64,000 bases of DNA, taken from contig NW_008806275.1 in the NCBI RefSeq assembly GCF_000400465.1, forward strand, positions 186,001 through 250,000, read 5' to 3'. Source of the stretch: Wallemia ichthyophaga EXF-994 (taxonomy: Eukaryota > Basidiomycota > Wallemiomycetes > Wallemiales > Wallemiaceae). The notes beneath the pieces were generated by a model. That model ran no database searches, had not been told where the DNA came from, and saw only the letters and a program-made list of their open reading frames with translations. Position numbers and translations under genes: made by a program. The first letter of the stretch is position 1; each line of letters begins with the position of its first letter. Positions 55,776 through 64,000 of the stretch are shown one piece after another.

Positions 55776-56869
55776 ATGATTTCCTCAAGAGCAGCAACAT
55801 CCTCACAACAAACTGAATCCCGTTGCAGACGTGAATCTGTCAACAAGCTCGAGAAATCTCTTACACAGATATTGAAGGAGCAGTCCTCCTCAACGCAAGA
55901 GAGAACAGTGAAGCCTCTTCCAGGTGCGAGCGATGTCGGTATGATCCTCAGCGACGTCGACGGCACTCTCCTCGACGACGAGCACGATGTCCACCCTCGC
56001 ACCTCAGAAGCTATCAGATACATCAGACAGAACCATCCAGAAATTCCTGTGATCCCAGTTACTGGAAAGCAACGCGCCTCGTGCGATCTTGTTGCGAAAC
56101 GCTGTGGCTTGGAGGACATGCCATCTGGCTGCTGTCACGGCTCAATCATCTACACTCCCGAAGGCCAGATCGAGTCTCAGTTGGGAATTGACCCGGCTGT
56201 CGTAGTTGACGTCACAAATGTTCTTATACAGAGAAACCGCTCCGTTTTTATCTACGAACATGACTCTGTCAACTGCGTCGCTCTTCAAGGACACCCTACC
56301 CTCGACTTCTACGAGATCACCCGCGGATACGACCCTAGCATTAGAGATGTTCGCGGAACTAACTATATGGACAGAGTCGCTTCCGGCCAAGTCGTCGTAA
56401 CTAAAATGTTCTTGCCAATGGAAGTGTCTATCGTTCCAGATGAAATGGATCACCTCAACTCTGTCTTCAAGAATGGTGAGGACTACAGAATGACTCGCGC
56501 ATTGAAAGATATCATCGAATTGATTCCTGCAAAGATCGACAAATCTGTCGCCCTTGATCACTTCTCCAAGATGTACAACGTCGAAAAAGGAAAAATCATG
56601 ACTTTCGGTGATGGTGAAAACGACTGTGGCATGTTCAAGGCATCTGGAATGTCTGTGTCAATGGGTAATGCTATGGCCTTACCAGCTCAAGTCAGCGATT
56701 TCTCCACAAAGACTAACAATGAAGGCGGTGTTGGCTGTATTCTTGATGCTATCTTCCGGTTAGTGATTCGTTATGTCTTAGAAACAGTCCTAACTCCTCA
56801 CACAGTCCAGAGTACAAGTACAAGTCAGACGTTCAAGAAACCGATTCTGGTTACGCCTCAGCAGCTTAA
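55776..56869 (+). CDS. Cof-type HAD-superfamily (subclass IIB) hydrolase
   Basis: Two exons; an intron (GTTAGT...CACACAG) near 56760-56805 gives a short C-terminal ending KSDVQETDSGYASAA. After about 50 hydrophilic residues the HAD motifs appear in order: MILSDVDGTLLDDEHDV (motif I with the nucleophile Asp), VIPVTGKQRASCDLV (motif II), a Lys in the PAKIDKSVALDHF region (motif III) and IMTFGDGENDCGMF (motif IV). The cap domain lies between. These enzymes dephosphorylate sugar phosphates or cofactors. The specific substrate is unknown. Confidence 0.88.
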
Positions 56870-57280
56870 TTAAGCTCGTATACCACTCCATAGATTCGTC
56901 TTTATTTTGTCTATCTATTCGTGTATCGCAATTTTATTTTTATAAGTTTTCAAGCTATTCGATCGTTATCTTGGATATTAAAAACTATTTTGAAAAACAC
57001 ATAATTCACTAATCAAGATAAATATCTTGGCAATATCTCAATTTTTACCCTTCATGACGCGTGTTGCTCTTTCCGACGTGCGGCGTCCACACAAGTAAAT
57101 GTTGGCTCCAGGAAAAAGCATAACAAGCCTTACATGTACTTACATACTTAGCAAATGAGTGCGGCTCCTATATTTACATTCAAGTGGTTAAATCAGAATT
57201 AGTCTATGAGAATACAATGGCTTGTTGAACATGCACTTTTTATGCGTTGGGTTTTCAAGAAGGCCATAATCACAATGACC
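56870..57280. other. Intergenic region left of the tandem array
   Basis: About 410 bp of AT-rich sequence. No gene is supported, and unlike the sequence left of copies 2 and 3 of the array it does not match the repeat unit. It marks the left boundary of the array. Confidence 0.35.
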
Positions 57281-57639
57281 CTAAAGTATTTTGCTCATGA
57301 AATTACCTCTGCAGTCATCGTGCTCGTGTTTGTCATCGTGGTGCTTGTGTTCACCTTTGCGTTCGCCCTTGTGGTTGATTGCCTCCTCGGAGTAGAGCTC
57401 TGGGTAGTACTCGCCGCTTGAATTGAGTTCTTTCTCCTCTTCGTGGGTCAAATGGTGGAAGTCAATGCGACCATCGTGCTGTACTGTGTGAGAGTCTAAA
57501 GACAAACAGCATAACAACCTACTTTATCTCTAACACGGAGAGCTCTCTTGCCGGCACCAAAACCTCTGACATCAAGAGGAGCAGCCGTAGAAACGGAGAG
57601 GACGGCAGCGACTACGAGGAGGGCGATTGATGATCTCAC
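57281..57639 (-). CDS. Small secreted His/Asp/Glu-rich protein, array copy 1 (altered C-terminus)
   Basis: Two exons. Exon 1 encodes a signal peptide (RSSIALLVVAAVLSVSTAA) followed by a dibasic site (GAGKRALRVRDK). An intron starting GTAGGT and ending GTACAG leads to HDGRIDFHHLTHEEEKELNS and a His/Lys/Asp-rich region (HKHHDDKHEHDD). Copy 1 then ends CRGNFMSKIL because it reads across the array's left boundary, whereas copies 2 and 3 continue HKENKHDEKDMHNEEH. There is no in-frame ATG: the frame opens with GTG right behind a CAACAG acceptor-like sequence, so the start is either split by an intron (A|TG) or has been lost. The His-rich end could bind metal, but that is speculation. Confidence 0.55.
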
Positions 57640-58088
57640 TGTTGCAAGGTGTGTTGTGTTGTAGTATAAAAAGAATTAAAAGGCCTTTTTAGCTTGCTCG
57701 TTAGTCGTCCACACTTTTTAGCGTCGAACTAAAGTGTTCTATTTTTTTTTCACAGTCCGGCACACCCAACTGAAAGGGATTCATGTTACGTGAAAGAGTA
57801 TGACGTAAAAGAACTGAGCAGGGCATTTAGTTTTCAAGATAAAGATAACTATATAATGCATGAACAAATTGCACAAGAATGAAACACTTTTGAAGTTTGA
57901 TGATGAAGATTTTCAACAAGTATGCTTTGCAAGCTACTTTCACATCTGAAACAGTATAGCATGACACAGTCCTTATCAAGCATTGTGTGATGCAGACTAC
58001 ATATTATTCGGCGAAAATTTTAACAACTACGCCTGTAAGTCTTCATAAATAAATTCATTATTATACAGTCTATGCAATGCAATATGTG

Positions 58089-59230
58089 TCATTTACCCGG
58101 CGGCACGAAATCTTTGCTGAGATCAATGCCTTGCTCCTGCAAGTGTGTATTTGTGATCTTGACGCGCCTATTTGAGCTGCCCGCCTTCTTTCTCTTCTTT
58201 TGCGCCTGCTGTGGCGCTGCTGGAGCCACCTCCGTCTTTGATGTACGTTTGAGACCGGCTGAGAAGGGTGAGGTTGAGTACAACTAGTTACAAAGCTTTG
58301 CTCACCATCGTCAAGATCTCTAGCAACTTCTGATTCAACTGGCACGTTCAAGCTGTTCCACAGTCCTCTAAACTCTGTTGAGTTGAGTTAGGATATTCAG
58401 TCTCCTTCTGGTAACCATATAACCCTCACCATCCTGTACTTCAATCGCGTCCTTGACATTGTTCTCAAACACAGTTCTCATCCCTTGTCCGTCTTTACCC
58501 CTCAACACGATAATTTCTTTCTCGCGTTCTAGTTCATCGATAGCTTGTGGAGCTCCAGGCCATGATTCCTTGAGTATGTTGACACGCATACCTCCTCTCG
58601 GCGCATAAGCTTTGACATGTGCCAGCAGTTCAGCCTTAGATTTCATCGGGAAATCATGGCGATAGCTGTAAAGATCGAGCTTGGTGTCGTGCTGCACTCT
58701 GTCATGCGAGTTGAATAAATCGAGTAAACCAGGTGTCCGTATGAGTTCTATACCAGATCTAACGATAAGATCTTCTAATCGAATAGGAGCATTGTAATCC
58801 TGTAAGTATGTGAATATTCCGTCAACGTATGCTCATAATGACAATCTACCTTGATGAACTGGACGAGATAGGCGAGCTGTGAGTTGATATGCATACCTAC
58901 ACCGGTATCACGAGGCTGTGAGAATATCTCTGCTGGTTTATCAGAATACAAAAGGCAGACTAGTGGCAGCATCACCATTATTCTTCTTCCGCCTGGCAGC
59001 GGCAGCGGCAGCAGCTTGCTGCGAGCCTGCTATGGGTATACCGTCATCGCCGTTTGCACCAGCACCAGGCGTCGGTGCAACGCTGGGAGATCTCGATTCG
59101 ACACCACCCCACGCTTGCGGCTGCTGGCTCGCAACTTTCTTTCTAAAAGCCTGGGCTTGAGCTTGCAATGACCTATTAAGGGCATCAATAAACCAATTTA
59201 ATATGTATCTCGTTGCTGTTAGATTTACAT
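58089..59230 (-). CDS. TFA2: Transcription initiation factor IIE, beta subunit (array copy 1)
   Basis: At least six exons. The start codon is split: AT at 59230-59229, a 56-nt intron (GTAAAT...TTAATAG), then G at 59172, giving MSLQAQAQAFRKKVASQQPQ. Later segments are IFSQPRDTGVGMHINSQLAY, PIRLEDLIVRSGIEL, FPMKSKAELLAHVKAYAPRG and VNILKESWPGAPQAIDELER, forming the tandem winged helices. After more introns come FRGLWNSLNVPVE and a basic C-terminus (KKRKKAGSSNRRVKITNTHL) ending DLSKDFVPPGK. TFIIE beta recruits and stimulates TFIIH at Pol II promoters and binds DNA around the bubble. It is normally single-copy and essential. Confidence 0.85.
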
Positions 59231-59527
59231 TTCTGCCAAAGATGATGATAGTCGAGGTGAAAGGGAGATAAGGCAGGGGTGGTTGGTTGATTACTGGATA
59301 GATTTATTTGGTCTACAGAATTTGAGTAGATGTCAGATTATTGAGGCCAACATTCATCTCTTACTCATCCACAGCCTTTGTCTTCCTCCTCTACGGCCAC
59401 CACTACCACCCACTCATCCAGTCAGAATCAAATTGAAATTGTCCGTGTGGTTATACAATACACATTTGTTAATTTAGAGAATCATTTTGTTCATTGGGAT
59501 TTTAAGCGAGCGTGTCCAACTGCTGTT

Positions 59528-60013
59528 TCAATTGAAAAGACATGGATCGTATTTGCCAGAGGCGATAAACTTCTCCTTCTCCTCAGGAGTGTATCCACAC
59601 TTGTCCTTTTGGACCTGGCTTCCTTTCTCCTTGTTTCCACTTTCTGGCTCCTTTGGTGATTCTTTTTGATTTTCCTCTGGTTGCTTTGCTGGTGTTTCTT
59701 TTTTATTATCCTCTGGCTGCTTGGATGGCTCAGATGATTCCTTGTTTTCATTACCTTCCTTCTTGCCTTCTTCTGGCTGCTTTGATTCGCCCTTGCTCTC
59801 CCCGTTGTTTGGGTAGTTACCGGCACCCCAAAGGTCTTCGATCCACTGACCGCTTTGAATAGCTTTGTCAAGAGATCCGTTTTGGTCAGCACCACGCTTG
59901 ACCTGGACATTGGTGAGCACGCTTTTGCTTATTATTCAACATATACTCACCTCCATCTTGGCGGATGCGAGGACCGTTACTGCGAGAAGACCGACAATGT
60001 AAGTTAATTTCAT
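59528..60013 (-). CDS. Small secreted Lys/Glu/Pro-rich protein (array copy 1)
   Basis: Two exons; the intron begins GTGAGT near 59951. A signal peptide (MKLTYIVGLLAVTVLASAK) leads to a KR processing site (MEVKRGADQNG). A folded-looking stretch follows (LDKAIQSGQWIEDLWGAGNY), then three imperfect repeats of the type KQPEE(G/N)xKE, and a C-terminal pair of cysteines in CGYTPEEKEKFIASGKYDPC. About 145 residues. No family recognised; the composition suggests a disordered cell-wall or extracellular protein. The pattern signal peptide, KR, mature chain is shared with the DPBB proteins and the His-rich protein. Confidence 0.75.
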
Positions 60014-60337
60014 TGCTCGATTGTAGTTGTAAGTAGAAGAGCAGTGGAAACTGATCTCCTTTAAATAGCTTAATATTTGGTAGATGCCGATTTTTTGTGG
60101 GATTTAATTTCCTTAGCCTTCCTTTTTTGGTTATCCGGCGAATTGAAGTATGTCTCACAAGACTAGATGCGTTCATACCTACCAGTATGGTAAGAGTTCT
60201 GCACAGCTGCGCCACTGAGCAGTTGCTATTAAAGTTTAAGATAAGCTTTTAATAAAGTGTCTCTGCATCAATGTTTCAAAGGTAGCGTGAAAATATTAAT
60301 GAAACGCAGTACGTTCTACAATGGTATGCGATGGTAT

Positions 60338-60714
60338 TTAGTGCTCTTCGTTGTGCATGTCTTTCTCGTCATGCTTGTTTTCCTTGTGGTCATCGTGCTC
60401 GTGTTTGTCGTCGTGGTGCTTGTGTTCACCTTTGTGTTCGCCCTTGTGGTTGATTGCCTCCTCGGAGTAGAGCTCTGGGTAGTACTCGCCGCTTGAATTG
60501 AGTTCTTTCTCCTCTTCGTGGGTCAAATGGTGGAAGTCAATGCGACCATCGTGCTGTACTGTGTGAGAGTCTAAAGACAAACAGCATAACAACCTACTTT
60601 ATCTCTAACACGGAGAGCTCTCTTGCCGGCACCAAAACCTCTGACATCAAGAGGAGCAGCCGTAGAAACGGAGAGGACGGCAGCGACTACGAGGAGGGCG
60701 ATTGATGATCTCAC
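60338..60714 (-). CDS. Small secreted His/Asp/Glu-rich protein, array copy 2
   Basis: Same gene as at 57281-57639, but with the full C-terminal end HKENKHDEKDMHNEEH. This copy is probably the intact form, since copy 3 shares its ending. The lack of an in-frame ATG is the same in both copies. Confidence 0.55.
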
Positions 60715-61163
60715 TGTTGCAAGGTGTGTTGTGTTGTAGTATAAAAAGAATTAAAAGGCCTTTTTAGCTTGCTCGTTAGTCGTCCACACTTTTTAGCGTC
60801 GAACTAAAGTGTTCTATTTTTTTTTCACAGTCCGGCACACCCAACTGAAAGGGATTCATGTTACGTGAAAGAGTATGACGTAAAAGAACTGAGCAGGGCA
60901 TTTAGTTTTCAAGATAAAGATAACTATATAATGCATGAACAAATTGCACAAGAATGAAACACTTTTGAAGTTTGATGATGAAGATTTTCAACAAGTATGC
61001 TTTGCAAGCTACTTTCACATCTGAAACAGTATAGCATGACACAGTCCTTATCAAGCATTGTGTGATGCAGACTACATATTATTCGGCGAAAATTTTAACA
61101 ACTACGCCTGTAAGTCTTCATAAATAAATTCATTATTATACAGTCTATGCAATGCAATATGTG

Positions 61164-62305
61164 TCATTTACCCGGCGGCACGAAATCTTTGCTGAGATCA
61201 ATGCCTTGCTCCTGCAAGTGTGTATTTGTGATCTTGACGCGCCTATTTGAGCTGCCCGCCTTCTTTCTCTTCTTTTGCGCCTGCTGTGGCGCTGCTGGAG
61301 CCACCTCCGTCTTTGATGTACGTTTGAGACCGGCTGAGAAGGGTGAGGTTGAGTACAACTAGTTACAAAGCTTTGCTCACCATCGTCAAGATCTCTAGCA
61401 ACTTCTGATTCAACTGGCACGTTCAAGCTGTTCCACAGTCCTCTAAACTCTGTTGAGTTGAGTTAGGATATTCAGTCTCCTTCTGGTAACCATATAACCC
61501 TCACCATCCTGTACTTCAATCGCGTCCTTGACATTGTTCTCAAACACAGTTCTCATCCCTTGTCCGTCTTTACCCCTCAACACGATAATTTCTTTCTCGC
61601 GTTCTAGTTCATCGATAGCTTGTGGAGCTCCAGGCCATGATTCCTTGAGTATGTTGACACGCATACCTCCTCTCGGCGCATAAGCTTTGACATGTGCCAG
61701 CAGTTCAGCCTTAGATTTCATCGGGAAATCATGGCGATAGCTGTAAAGATCGAGCTTGGTGTCGTGCTGCACTCTGTCATGCGAGTTGAATAAATCGAGT
61801 AAACCAGGTGTCCGTATGAGTTCTATACCAGATCTAACGATAAGATCTTCTAATCGAATAGGAGCATTGTAATCCTGTAAGTATGTGAATATTCCGTCAA
61901 CGTATGCTCATAATGACAATCTACCTTGATGAACTGGACGAGATAGGCGAGCTGTGAGTTGATATGCATACCTACACCGGTATCACGAGGCTGTGAGAAT
62001 ATCTCTGCTGGTTTATCAGAATACAAAAGGCAGACTAGTGGCAGCATCACCATTATTCTTCTTCCGCCTGGCAGCGGCAGCGGCAGCAGCTTGCTGCGAG
62101 CCTGCTATGGGTATACCGTCATCGCCGTTTGCACCAGCACCAGGCGTCGGTGCAACGCTGGGAGATCTCGATTCGACACCACCCCACGCTTGCGGCTGCT
62201 GGCTCGCAACTTTCTTTCTAAAAGCCTGGGCTTGAGCTTGCAATGACCTATTAAGGGCATCAATAAACCAATTTAATATGTATCTCGTTGCTGTTAGATT
62301 TACAT
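61164..62305 (-). CDS. TFA2: Transcription initiation factor IIE, beta subunit (array copy 2)
   Basis: Exact counterpart of 58089-59230 (offset 3,075 bp), with the same split start codon, exons and stop. I see no disabling change, so both copies can make the same protein. Confidence 0.85.
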
Positions 62306-62602
62306 TTCTGCCAAAGATGATGATAGTCGAGGTGAAAGGGAGATAAGGCAGGGGTGGTTGGTTGATTACTGGATAGATTTATTTGGTCTACAGAATTTGA
62401 GTAGATGTCAGATTATTGAGGCCAACATTCATCTCTTACTCATCCACAGCCTTTGTCTTCCTCCTCTACGGCCACCACTACCACCCACTCATCCAGTCAG
62501 AATCAAATTGAAATTGTCCGTGTGGTTATACAATACACATTTGTTAATTTAGAGAATCATTTTGTTCATTGGGATTTTAAGCGAGCGTGTCCAACTGCTG
62601 TT

Positions 62603-63088
62603 TCAATTGAAAAGACATGGATCGTATTTGCCAGAGGCGATAAACTTCTCCTTCTCCTCAGGAGTGTATCCACACTTGTCCTTTTGGACCTGGCTTCCTT
62701 TCTCCTTGTTTCCACTTTCTGGCTCCTTTGGTGATTCTTTTTGATTTTCCTCTGGTTGCTTTGCTGGTGTTTCTTTTTTATTATCCTCTGGCTGCTTGGA
62801 TGGCTCAGATGATTCCTTGTTTTCATTACCTTCCTTCTTGCCTTCTTCTGGCTGCTTTGATTCGCCCTTGCTCTCCCCGTTGTTTGGGTAGTTACCGGCA
62901 CCCCAAAGGTCTTCGATCCACTGACCGCTTTGAATAGCTTTGTCAAGAGATCCGTTTTGGTCAGCACCACGCTTGACCTGGACATTGGTGAGCACGCTTT
63001 TGCTTATTATTCAACATATACTCACCTCCATCTTGGCGGATGCGAGGACCGTTACTGCGAGAAGACCGACAATGTAAGTTAATTTCAT
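62603..63088 (-). CDS. Small secreted Lys/Glu/Pro-rich protein (array copy 2)
   Basis: Exact counterpart of 59528-60013, including signal peptide, KR site, repeats and C-terminal cysteines. Confidence 0.75.
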
Positions 63089-63412
63089 TGCTCGATTGTA
63101 GTTGTAAGTAGAAGAGCAGTGGAAACTGATCTCCTTTAAATAGCTTAATATTTGGTAGATGCCGATTTTTTGTGGGATTTAATTTCCTTAGCCTTCCTTT
63201 TTTGGTTATCCGGCGAATTGAAGTATGTCTCACAAGACTAGATGCGTTCATACCTACCAGTATGGTAAGAGTTCTGCACAGCTGCGCCACTGAGCAGTTG
63301 CTATTAAAGTTTAAGATAAGCTTTTAATAAAGTGTCTCTGCATCAATGTTTCAAAGGTAGCGTGAAAATATTAATGAAACGCAGTACGTTCTACAATGGT
63401 ATGCGATGGTAT

Positions 63413-63601
63413 TTAGTGCTCTTCGTTGTGCATGTCTTTCTCGTCATGCTTGTTTTCCTTGTGGTCATCGTGCTCGTGTTTGTCGTCGTGGTGCTTGTGT
63501 TCACCTTTGTGTTCGCCCTTGTGGTTGATTGCCTCCTCGGAGTAGAGCTCTGGGTAGTACTCGCCGCTTGAATTGAGCTCTTTCTCCTCATCGTGGGTCA
63601 A
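63413..63601 (-). CDS. Small secreted His/Asp/Glu-rich protein, array copy 3 (cut by assembly gap)
   Basis: The C-terminal exon is present and matches copy 2, with two or three substitutions close to the gap (for example GAGCTC instead of GAGTTC near 63577). Exon 1 is lost in the run of Ns. The substitutions may be real or low-quality bases at a contig end. Confidence 0.5.
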   Translation of the reverse strand: MTHDEEKELNSSGEYYPELYSEEAINHKGEHKGEHKHHDDKHEHDDHKENKHDEKDMHNEEH

Positions 63602-63655
63602 NNNNNNNNNNNNNNNNNNNNNNNNNNNNNNNNNNNNNNNNNNNNNNNNNNNNNN
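63602..63655. other. Assembly gap (54 Ns)
   Basis: A run of unknown bases inside the tandem array. The size is not informative; comparison with unit 2 shows that at least about 1.67 kb belongs here. Confidence 0.98.
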
Positions 63656-63768
63656 TTCGGCTGCTGGCTCGCAACTTTCTTTCTAAAAGCCTGGGCTTGA
63701 GCTTGCAATGACCTATTAAGGGCATCAATAAACCAATTTAATATGTATCTCGTTGCTGTTAGATTTAC
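63656..63768 (-). CDS. TFA2: TFIIE beta, array copy 3 (5' fragment)
   Basis: Only the split start codon (AT at 63768-63767, G at 63710), the first intron and the first codons of exon 2 (SLQAQAQAFRKKVASQQP) are present before the gap. The first bases after the Ns (TTC) differ from the other copies and may be a contig-end artefact. Confidence 0.7.
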
Positions 63769-64000
63769 ATTTCTGCCAAAGATGATGATAGTCGAGGTGA
63801 AAGGGAGATAAGGCAGGGGTGGTTGGTTGATTACTGGATAGATTTATTTGGTCTACAGAATTTGAGTAGATGTCAGATTATTGAGGCCAACATTCATCTC
63901 TTACTCATCCACAGCCTTTGTCTTCCTCCTCTACGGCCACCACTACCACCCACTCATCCAGTCAGAATCAAATTGAAATTGTCCGTGTGGTTATACAATA

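Larger units (their letters stand above)
57315..60389. repeat. Tandem repeat unit 1 (3,075 bp)
   Basis: Base-for-base repeat of the next 3,075 bp except for differences in the first ~45 bp (about 57342 and 57359). Each unit contains most of the His-rich protein gene, the whole TFIIE beta gene and the whole Glu/Lys-rich secreted protein gene. The left edge falls inside the coding end of the His-rich gene. Confidence 0.92.
60390..63464. repeat. Tandem repeat unit 2 (3,075 bp)
   Basis: Second complete unit of the array, identical by eye to unit 1 apart from the left-edge differences. Intergenic parts, introns and homopolymer runs also match, which argues for a very recent event or continuing homogenisation. 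Confidence 0.92.
63465..64000. repeat. Tandem repeat unit 3 or later, interrupted by a gap
   Basis: Left of the gap the sequence follows unit 2. Right of the gap it resumes about 1.67 kb further along the unit (63656 corresponds to about 62193). A 54-N spacer therefore stands for missing sequence of at least that length, or for one or more collapsed units. Confidence 0.85.

Noticed and set aside
59283-59669. Plus-strand ORFs rich in Leu/Phe in the array
   Set aside because: They mirror the Lys/Glu-rich secreted protein gene and its spacer on the minus strand.
60180-60250. Possible second tRNA near GTTCTGCACAGCTGCGCC (also repeated at 63255-63325)
   Set aside because: The acceptor, anticodon and T stems cannot be paired together into a cloverleaf.

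Overview
The window is nuclear DNA from a compact fungal genome, most like a basidiomycete. Nearly every gene is broken by short spliceosomal introns (about 30-58 nt, often with GTGAGT or GTAAGT donors). The gene set is fungal: lanosterol synthase, saccharopine dehydrogenase, SPX-domain phosphate transporter, kexin-type secreted proteins, FRG1, and Y14 of the exon junction complex. Short introns and very small intergenic gaps would fit a Wallemia-type basidiomycete yeast, but that genus is a guess from gene style, not shown by the sequence.

Layout. 1-21.7 kb is dense housekeeping sequence: a 5'-truncated GT8 glycosyltransferase, a NIPA-type Mg transporter, an FMN-dependent alpha-hydroxyacid dehydrogenase, signal peptide peptidase, NUP133, COA8, two small membrane proteins, FRG1, ILV5, peroxisomal urate oxidase, a mitochondrial YebC protein, SEC12, a U1A/U2B'' protein, a GPI-type PLC-like protein, a Rac GTPase and S-formylglutathione hydrolase. 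21.8-29.8 kb is almost gene-free. It holds a near-identical 2.4 kb direct duplication, each copy with one small secreted double-psi beta-barrel (DPBB) gene, plus decayed repeats between the copies. 29.8-37.3 kb has a large fasciclin membrane protein, LYS1, a tRNA-Gly(GCC) and two more DPBB genes that share a tract identical through their intron.

37.5-56.9 kb returns to dense genes: ARP9-like, ER FKBP, ERG7, COX23, RCF1, TRM82, ERV1, a zinc-finger nucleoporin, a complex I subunit, a CLC channel, MPC2, an SPX phosphate transporter, Y14 and a Cof-type HAD hydrolase. Many of these are mitochondrial, and several pairs are divergent with start codons only about 20-40 bp apart. From 57.3 kb to the end there is a tandem array with a 3,075-bp period. 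Each unit carries the TFIIE beta subunit gene plus two small secreted-protein genes. The third copy is interrupted by a run of Ns, so the copy number is unresolved.

The most unusual points are the array that amplifies a general transcription factor together with secreted-protein genes, a start codon that can be made only by splicing (AT|G) in that gene, the four-member DPBB family with signs of recent duplication and gene conversion, and the start-to-start pair COX23/RCF1 separated by 21 bp. All splice models were built by eye from frame continuity, splice-site motifs and remembered family patterns; no alignment or database search was run.
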